Shown here in pieces: positions 56,479 to 64,000 of a stretch of 64,000 nt of DNA. The notes beneath the pieces are model-generated. The model worked only from the letters and a program-made list of their open reading frames with translations, did not search any database and was not told the origin of the DNA. The DNA is taken from positions 744,001-808,000 of the forward strand of contig JALNQF010000001.1 in the NCBI GenBank assembly GCA_028456385.1. The letters run 5' to 3'. A program made the translations under genes and the position numbers. Each line of letters begins with the position of its first letter. The stretch's first letter is position 1. This DNA is from Ophiosphaerella korrae (Eukaryota > Ascomycota > Dothideomycetes > Pleosporales > Phaeosphaeriaceae).

Positions 56479-59400
56479 GCTGGGTCTGGGTGCGGATCAC
56501 TAATGTCGAGCAGGTCGGTCGCACGGGGTAGAGGCGAGATGAGCGAGCGGCAGGAGTTGCAGCAACGGCAGAAGGAGCCAAAGCGCGGGGGCGGCAGACC
56601 GGCGGGAGACAGGCGGAGGTACGCCTGGACTGTAGCACCGGTTACTGCAGCATGGGCGACTCCATGGCAGAGCAGGAGGTGTACTGGCTATCTATGGCTG
56701 GGCAAAAGGGGATGTCGAGGAGAGTCGTTGGTCTGCACGCAATGGCGAGTAATGCGCCCCGTCCAACATCACGCACATGGCTTCCCGCAAGCTCCAGGGC
56801 ACTGCGATTAGCGTTTTGTCTAAATTCAGCACATACACAGTATACAGTATACAGTATTGGTAATACTCTCAGCACAATGCTGGCAACAGCCCAGAATGCA
56901 AACACGTGCGCGCGTTGATGATGTGGCAGTCAGACAGAAAAGCCACAGCCGGCCGAGCCAGCCTCGCCCTGGCTCCTCACCAGAACACCCATAAATGATA
57001 ATTACAGCTCGGTACTCCTCTCCAGCGTGTTTGTCATCAGGGGGGAAGTGCCATGTCAGAGATGTTTGGTCACGCAGGTGGCTTCAAGCATCACAGAAGT
57101 CGATGCAAAAAGCCTAAAAGTGCCGGGTGCGTTGCTCTAGAGCGCAAATATGACAACCACAATGTAGATGCTGAGTGTGGCCGTTGATTAATCGCTCAAT
57201 TTGTATGATTGTGTGTGGAGAGCAGAAGTAGGCCGGGACGGAAAGGTTTTTGTCGGGGCGCCTGCCAAGTCTGCGCTTGGACCATGCTGCCGTCGCACTT
57301 AGTCCGAGTTTTTCTTTGCATAGCGGCGTCGTCTCTTCCTCCATCAACCCCTTTGAGGTCGACACCAAAGGCACAGGCGGCCCCCTTGATGCAGACCGAC
57401 CCGGCATATTCTGCTCGGTCGGTCCAGGGCGCCCTTGTATCGCCAATTGTATGCTGTTCCCACGTTTGCCTGCTCCCCGATCCGCTCTCCATGGCCTCGG
57501 AGCAACATTCCTTCTATGTGGGAGATCGAAATAGGTTTTTAGCAGGACCGTGTCTTCTCCACCCTACTCATTGCTCCTCTTCAGATGAGTAGGACTAAAT
57601 CAAAGACAAACATACGTGATTCATTGCATTGAAAAGCTGCACATCACATGTCCATACATTATTGGCCCCTGCTCTCACCTCTGAATCTGACTACAGTAGA
57701 GTAGATGTGCTACCGCAAGCTACTTGGTTTGCGGCTGACGGGCTGAACGATGACTGCTGCGCCAGATACCCCAGGCACTCTGACATGTTCTTCACCCCAT
57801 CCTCGGGGGCCTTTATCGCGCGATCCGTCAAGCCTATGCTAGGCTTGACTGCTGCTCCTCAGCCCCAATCCTAGCTTGCTGTTGCCAATCAGTAATGTGC
57901 CTCCGACGTGTCGGAACTGTTAGACTGCATAATTGACCACGTACTCGGTGCAGTAGGGAAGTGACCACAATCGCGCCATGTACATGATGCATATCGCAGG
58001 CAAGTTAGAAAGGTTAAAAGCCAAAGGGGCGTCACCGGTCAACGGACCGGATTGCGGTGTAGATTGATTGTGCTCTTCTTCCATGCTAGGAGAGGTAGTT
58101 TGCGCTCACAGTGGAACGCACTCTGCTTCATTCCACGGCCCTATGGCTGCTATGATGTCAAGCATCGTGAGGCGCATTGGCAACGTCCAGCGGTCAGCGT
58201 TAGAACAGAAGTAGACTAATATTGGACTGCGCCACAGGCATGGCCAATCATGTTTGCATGTGCTGACCATAGCATTGCCAGAGAGGACAAGCGTCTTTTC
58301 CGAGACCGCCTCTGTCAACCTCCACACTTGACATCTCCAAATCGCCGTTTCTACGCCGACCCATGTCTTCATGGCCACCCTTCCTGTCAGGTTGTTCGCT
58401 CGTTCTTTATCATGCCACGACGCTTGTCTGTATGCATGGTCAAGCCATCTGATTAACCATGCACTGCCATCGGCGAGCAAACACTCAAATGACCTGCTTT
58501 GTACCGTGCAGCTGAGTATGGCACTGCGGAAACCCCAGTTTCCGTGTATTATAATAGCATGCCTATACCAACAGACTCTTGCGTGGCTTGCAGCTCGTTG
58601 CGAAATGCGCAAAAACCGTCGAAATACTTACCCACGAGGTATCAATAGCCGGAGGCTGAGCACTGCCACACTTACATCTGGCTCGGGATGGAAGCCGCCA
58701 AGTAGTTCCATTACTCTAAGTCGGCTAGTGCAAGTTTAATGTTGCTGCCTCATTGTCACTACTGTGCGGCCTTTCCGACTAATATTGCCAACCCAGTGGT
58801 AGCGATTGATGCAGGTACTCTCAGGAGGAGCCAGGCTCCTTCACCGGGACATGCATGGCGTCTATTTGGAGACTTGAATACCAATCAATTTCCCTCCATA
58901 ACTACTCTCGGTTGGTTCATTTCGGACTGCCCTACGAACTACAGCGCTTTGGTCAACAACAGGTCTCTGGTCGCGCATTGCTAGCCTCTTAAAGAGCGTC
59001 ATAAGGCGGAAGGCCCTTTAAACCTACGGGAGAACCGAGCTTCCTAGCCGTTAGCCTCAAAGGTGTAGCCCTATCCTCTGTCTTACTATAGTATAGCATG
59101 CCTTGGTCCACAGCATTGATGCGCAGCTCGCTTTTCCACTCCTACCCGTTGCCCTTTCCTGATCTAGTTTGTGCGCAGGTATGCACGTTGTTCCTACCAT
59201 TCGTCCTTTTTCTTTTACTGGAACCCTCGAAATCAACACTTCAATCAAGGGTGCAGGCATTTCTATCGTCTATCACCGAGGCCAGGCAACCTTTCGACGT
59301 GCTTTGCGGCTGACTGGACTCTGGCTCATCTTACCACAGTATGAATACTTTCTTTTTGTTGGATGTAAGGCCACCATTAACCACTATCAACAGCTTTCAT

Positions 59401-59711
59401 ACGGGCAGAGTCTTGTTCACTTCCCAAGCTCTCAAATTCCTTGTTGTTCAAGAGTCATCAATAGGCAGCATCAGGCACCAATAGTCGAGCAACCAGGTGT
59501 GACTCTTTTCCAATCGGACACTCGACTGGCCATCGAGTTATGACACACCACACCTCCGCACTCGACGTCTGAATCAATCGAACGATTTTAGGCCTCCAGC
59601 AAAGCTACCTCGAGTCGATGTGCACCTCATCCTTCTCTTATCAGGTTGTTTTTTAGTCTCCAGAGAGATTATATGATCTTCAACGAGTGTTGCGAAGTAT
59701 TCGTAACAGAC
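56479..59711. other. Long intergenic region, no gene supported
   Basis: About 3.2 kb. Several ORFs of 60-170 codons lie on both strands (for example 58106-58612 minus), but none shows a domain, signal peptide or splice pattern. A short (acagtat)n run is at 56834-56854. Nothing else is recognisable. Confidence 0.4.
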
Positions 59712-60502
59712 ATGTCTCAGAGCGATCAGTCGAGTACACGGCGATCGACGTCATCTGAAGCTGGATCATCTACACCAGCCAGAGACCCATCGAGGGCAAA
59801 GTCAGACGAGTGGTCTAATATCAAAGATCCAAATGAAAGAAGGAAAATTCAGAATAAGCTGGCACAGCGTAGATTTCGTGAGTCGCATTACCAAGCCTGC
59901 TCCTGTGGACATTGTTAATATAGTGTAGGAGATAAAGTCAAAGAACAAAAGGAAGAAAACGAACGGGAAGTGGAAAATCAACGACGAGCTGGAAGCGCAT
60001 ACGCGTCTCCTGAACCTGACGAGATAGAGACCAGCCAAACCCTTTCAGGTCTTCCTTGGGGAGGAATATCGATGAAACACGTTGTCGAGACAGGAAAGAC
60101 CAAAGAGCAAAGCTCACGGGAGAATTCAGTCTATGGCAGTGCATTACGCACAGGGGGAAGTAGTAGGTAAGGGTCTGGCGTGAGTTCATCGTTCGTGTCA
60201 ACAGACCATGGCTGACTTTTCTCAGGCTTGGGCTTCGCCTCACCGATCAGTTCGCGAGAGGAAACCCGGCTTGGACTTACCTCAGATACTTCCCATATCG
60301 CTAGTCGGCACAGCTTACCTCGATAATCGTGTGCCTTACAAACAATTCCTTTTCTTCAATTGCAGATGGGGCACAGACTGACGCTCCTCGCAATATGACA
60401 CCAGGCTACACGGCCGTGCCGTATGTCATCGCAAAGGGATGGATCGCCACGCCGCAGGACGGCCACGAACCCAGTCAAAGTATGATGATACCCGCGGTTT
60501 AA
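59712..60502 (+). CDS. bZIP-like transcription factor (3' exons uncertain)
   Basis: Exon 1 is 59712-59877, ending in the basic region NERRKIQNKLAQRRFR. The 51-bp intron 59878-59928 (GTGAGT...GTGTAG) is sure because it restores RDKVKEQKEENEREVE. Exon 2 runs to ~60166. The basic motif N-x2-A-Q-R-x-F-R is that of fungal bZIP factors, but the following helix has no leucine heptads, so the zipper is missing or very short. Downstream frames ASPISSREETRLGLTSD (~60240-60295) and MTPGYTAVPYVIAKGW (~60390-60440, stop 60502) look coding and probably belong to exons 3-4. Exact joins could not be settled: donors GTAGGT or GTAAGG, then a weak GTCGGC. The target genes are unknown. Confidence 0.65.
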
Positions 60503-61956
60503 TTGGGCTTGATTATCAACATTTGGGGCCAAATGCCCCATCGACCTTGTTCCTCTATGTTTCACGGCTGTCCCACAAACCTTTCTGTGGCTCATCCAAA
60601 TCACATCTGTTGTCGACTGTGTGATTTAGTGCAGAGCACACAATATCTCTTTTTTTTTCTTCAGAAATACCCGGTTATGGAGAGTCTTTGAATCTATAGC
60701 TCAACGCTTTTTGATTGTAAACCAAATTGTACCTTTTGTTGGCCCTATATTGTCTACTCTCGTGCTTTTGTTCAACATTTTCACATTGATACCGGCTAGG
60801 AGTGAGACTCTTCCACTGACGTGAAAATAATACGGCGTCTTTGTGTCCCGCCTTGGACCGACCTACTGACTAGAGCTGACTGTCTCAGGACGTTCCGCTC
60901 GAGGAGGCGGAGGCGCAGCTTATTTCGGGGCCATTTGAGGTCGCATTTTCGGTTATTCGGCGGACTGAGCGAAAGGTTGACCATGCGAAAGATGCCACCC
61001 ATGGCGGCCGTTGAGGTGGTCAGAAGCTTCACAAGTAGTCTAATGTTCCTCCAGCCAATCAGCCTCGCGTGTTTGATTTTGCGACTATCGACTGGTTGGT
61101 GCAGGGTTATTGCGCTCAAAGCCAACGCCGCAGGCCTGAGCTAAAGCCCGACCCTTCCAACACAGACGATCAACTTTTGACATCGCATCTGCATCATGGT
61201 TATTTCGGTATTGACCGTTCGTATGGTTGTTGGCTTGGTGGTGGCTCGAGGCGTCTTGCCTGCAGTCAAGGGGTTGTAGCCCTGCGATCCACCGACATTG
61301 CTGCAGCGACGGTCACGAGCCACGCCGCTGCTGCGGTGACATGAAAGCTCGCTTTGCAGCATCACAACCAGGCCCAACCATTTAGCGGTCTTCGGTATCA
61401 AAGCCCGGGCGGCAAAAGAAGAAAAGGTTCGGATGAGGAAACATCAATGCGAGCACGGCCCCTAAATTAGCCATATTCGGTTAGCGTATTCTCGCTCACG
61501 GCATAATACGTCTGTGCTAATTTGTTACCATTGGTGCATCATACAGCATGTCGTCGAACAACCTCAACAACGTCTCAGTCGTTGTTGAATATATAGACCT
61601 GCTGACAGCATAGGCCTGGGCACAATGCTCCAACTTAAGAGCGAAATTGGGGCCATTGTGCCATTGGTCCCTTGCCCAGGCCCTATGCTGCCTGCAGTAC
61701 AAAGCAAGGCAGAAATGCGGCGTGGACAAGCACTTCACGATCCTTCGATTACTCTCCGACAGCCACAACCGGTCCACGCCCCGAACTTCTGACAGCACGG
61801 AAGGCATGTTCATTAAGCGCCGTCTGATCATGGTGGACTCAACCAAATGGTCGAGGCATCAGCTCAGATCGTGGCGTGGATTCAGTCAAGTTGGTTTGAT
61901 ATATAGCTTCCGTTTGCCTATCACCATCTCGAAGCATACCAGCGTGATAATCCTTC
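60503..61956. other. Intergenic region with one exon-like block
   Basis: About 1.45 kb. A block at 60892-61010 follows a good acceptor (GCTGAC...CTCAG) and reads DVPLEEAEAQLISGPFEVAF with an acidic-to-basic helix, ending at a TGA. It may be a terminal exon of an unknown gene, possibly alternative to the bZIP 3' end. The rest shows no recognisable feature. Confidence 0.25.
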
Positions 61957-63395
61957 ATGTCAGCGGATCAGTTTTCGAAGCTTTCTATCGGAGAGGATAT
62001 GGTGATGACTCGAGCTGGAGCCGCAAGGGCAACACGAACAGCATCTGGATCATCTTCAAACCCAAGTCAGGATCAGCCATTGCCATCTACCGAGCCTCCA
62101 TCTTCTCCATCACTTGCACCTTCACTTGTCATTTCGACCAACAACGTCCGGTACAATGTCTCTGGTTTCAACAGTGACCTACGACAACGAGTCAAGAAAG
62201 GCCTTCGGAATAACGAAATCAAATTGAAGTACTGTACGCTTTCTACTGACCAGAAAACGATTGGAGCCAAGCAATTCTACATTAATGACGATATCGTTGT
62301 AACGGTTGGTGGCAACAGGTCCAAGTGCAGCTGTGGGGCCAATGAAGGAGGCCTGGCGTGTAAAGTATGGCAACCCTTGGGGTGTGTATGTGTCTTTCAC
62401 TGACTGTATCAAAGCACATCTATTGGTTGGCCGACCAGATACTTTCCACGGCCAGGGAACATCTCGATGACCAACCAGTTCAATTTTCACCAGACGGTTC
62501 TATAATCGAGAGTACATCGCCTGTGGAGATCCTCAATAATAAAGGACTCGAAAGCGTAGCTGGCGATCTGAAGTGGGTAATAAAAGACGACTTGCCCGAA
62601 GATGAGGATAAAATGAAAGACGAGATTACCAAAACGCTCTCGGTATTCGAGCCTCAAGACGCTTTACCTGGGGAATTTAAAACCCCTGAATCACCTCTTA
62701 CATCGGAGCGTTCCAGAAAATACCAGGAGTTTGCAAAGCTCTTCTCCGACCACGCTATCCGGGACCCTGGGTTGTTTGTGCAGATGCGGGATATCATTGA
62801 TCCCAACTTCCAACGTCGCGTATTCTTTGAGAAGATTGACAGTCGGATAGCACGTACATTCCATGCTCTTGACGAATACATCACTTATGGTCCCATGGAT
62901 GCATCTCCAGATGCATTGAGATTCGATGTTTTGAACTGCGCCAAGCAGCTCAGAGCTTTGGTGAACGCAATTGATGACTTTTGCCGCCAACATGGGAAAG
63001 AGGATCCCGACACAAGAGGCGTAGCGGTCAGGGCAGCAGCAGCACTCATCAGAATCCTAGATCACGTGGTTGACCGTAACGTCAATTCTTACAAAGGTAT
63101 AACGTGGGGCTTGGAGGCTCCTTCGGACCCTACGGAAAACAACTTGTTCATGGCTCTCATCGGGTCGTATACAGATGGTTCTCGCCCATTCGTTCTAGAC
63201 ACATTGCGATCGTTGCCACAGGAAGATGTCCTTCGAAATCATTGGGAAATACTGCAGGGCATTGAGCAGAAGCTTGCCGACTATGACACTCCAGCCAGCT
63301 ATGTGAACGCCTTCCGTCGTGTGGTCCACGACAGCCGCAAGAGGGCGACTTCTGAAGTCCTCGAAGGCGAACCGAAGCGTGCTATGCAAGAGTAG
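61957..63395 (+). CDS. SWIM-type zinc-finger protein (2 exons)
   Basis: Exons 61957-62364 and 62415-63395 encode 462 aa. The 50-bp intron (GTATGG...AAAG) splits the finger between Lys136 and His137. The SWIM motif C-x-C-x(8)-C-x-H is complete: Cys124, Cys126, Cys135, His137, within KCSCGANEGGLACKHIYWLADQIL. The N-terminal 60 residues are Ser/Pro-rich and disordered. After the finger comes a helical region of ~290 residues with no known domain. SWIM fingers bind DNA or proteins, as in MuDR transposases and Shu2/SWS1 recombination factors; this one is not recognisably either. An old transposase origin is conceivable, but no catalytic DDE domain is seen. Confidence 0.85.
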
Positions 63396-64000
63396 CGACC
63401 CCTACTAGATTCTGGACTAACCCAGTTGGATTCTATCGACTTGTTCAATATCCTTTTCCTGAACAGTCTGGCGTTGGCGGTATTTTGTAGTTTTTCCGCT
63501 CCTTTTCAATCTCTCTTTATATCACAACCAACTTTCTCTGTATGTTCGGTACAGTTCATAGCGAATTTCCTCTCACGACATTTGATGTTTACTCATATGC
63601 GTGAATGCTTTAGATGGTCTTTCTTTTTCTACATGCGCTTCAGTTGTAGCCTTTCGCTCTAGTCTGTTTTCATTATCCAGCTTGATATCCTAATTATGGT
63701 AGTCCAGTATCAATGCTCTTGTTTTCATTTCTTTCCTGTACCCTGTCATTCACTCCTTTGTACGCCAGACAGAAACAACAATTTGAAAGCTTTCGCAAGC
63801 ATTACTGCGATTCTGAATATCCCAGGTACCATCAACTGCCAAGAACAAGTGCGAATCCAAGGGACGGCAAATTGGCATTCTGTGTGAGTTGCGAAGGCTC
63901 AGTTGATGCCCGGCCGTTGCAGTTGCTTAATTCCGAGCCTACGTTTCGGGGTAGTGGGGACAGAGCCGAGGGGTGGGCCCAAAATAGGCAGGAATTACCT
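63396..64000. other. Right edge, no gene seen
   Basis: About 600 bp after the SWIM-protein stop. T-rich sequence at 63480-63680 is consistent with a 3' UTR and terminator region. Two short ORFs lack any recognisable feature. Confidence 0.4.

Noticed and set aside
57114..58612. Overlapping ORFs of 60-170 codons on both strands
   Set aside because: No family, signal peptide, membrane segment or intron signal; both strands are equally open, as expected for GC-balanced noncoding DNA.

Overview
The window is nuclear DNA of a filamentous ascomycete, most likely a dothideomycete of the order Pleosporales. The evidence is short spliceosomal introns (about 45-110 bp) with GT...CTAAC/CTGAC...AG signals, intron-bearing tRNAs, and gene families typical of Pezizomycotina. 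All exon coordinates were worked out by hand from splice signals and reading frame. No database search was run, and the order-level placement is inference.

Left gene block (1-12.4 kb): a partial gene resembling the Pol I subunit Rpa14 (minus) is divergent from mitochondrial ribosomal protein bL34m (plus), which converges on an IMPACT-family gene. An orphan two-exon gene follows. Then come a decayed gene with a membrane segment, a tRNA-Glu(CTC) gene with two interruptions, a small cysteine-rich membrane protein ORF, an arginyl-tRNA-synthetase-like gene that has lost its signature motifs, and copy A of a two-membrane-segment protein family.

Gene-poor, AT-richer compartment (about 12.4-26.1 kb): it holds an intact seven-exon paralog (copy B), at least two decayed pieces of the same family on the same strand, a candidate solo LTR and a short tandem repeat. 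No other intact gene could be supported there.

Right gene-dense block (26.1-64 kb), mostly housekeeping: secreted M20 carboxypeptidase, mitochondrial presequence protease Cym1, taxilin, nitronate monooxygenase, a Ser/Thr kinase, an amino-acid permease, tRNA-Gln(CTG), aldo/keto reductase, FKBP12, an ER J-protein (Erj5-like), a PRA1/Yip3 protein followed after 26 bp by another ORF, a soluble J-protein with a 4-nt first exon, a small membrane protein, an ArfGAP-UBA protein with a 17-nt exon, a bZIP-like factor and a SWIM zinc-finger protein. Mitochondrial biogenesis (bL34m, Cym1) and secretory traffic (taxilin, PRA1, ArfGAP, Erj5) recur, but the genes look like unrelated neighbours. No biosynthetic core enzyme (PKS, NRPS, terpene synthase) is visible.

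The most unusual object is the tRNA-Glu at 6304-6433. Besides the normal 37/38 intron, its T-loop is split by a 51-nt insert that reads like a spliceosomal intron, and removing the insert restores a perfect tRNA. The second is the same-strand family at 10-22 kb, where intact and decayed copies coexist and the intact copies differ in 3' introns.
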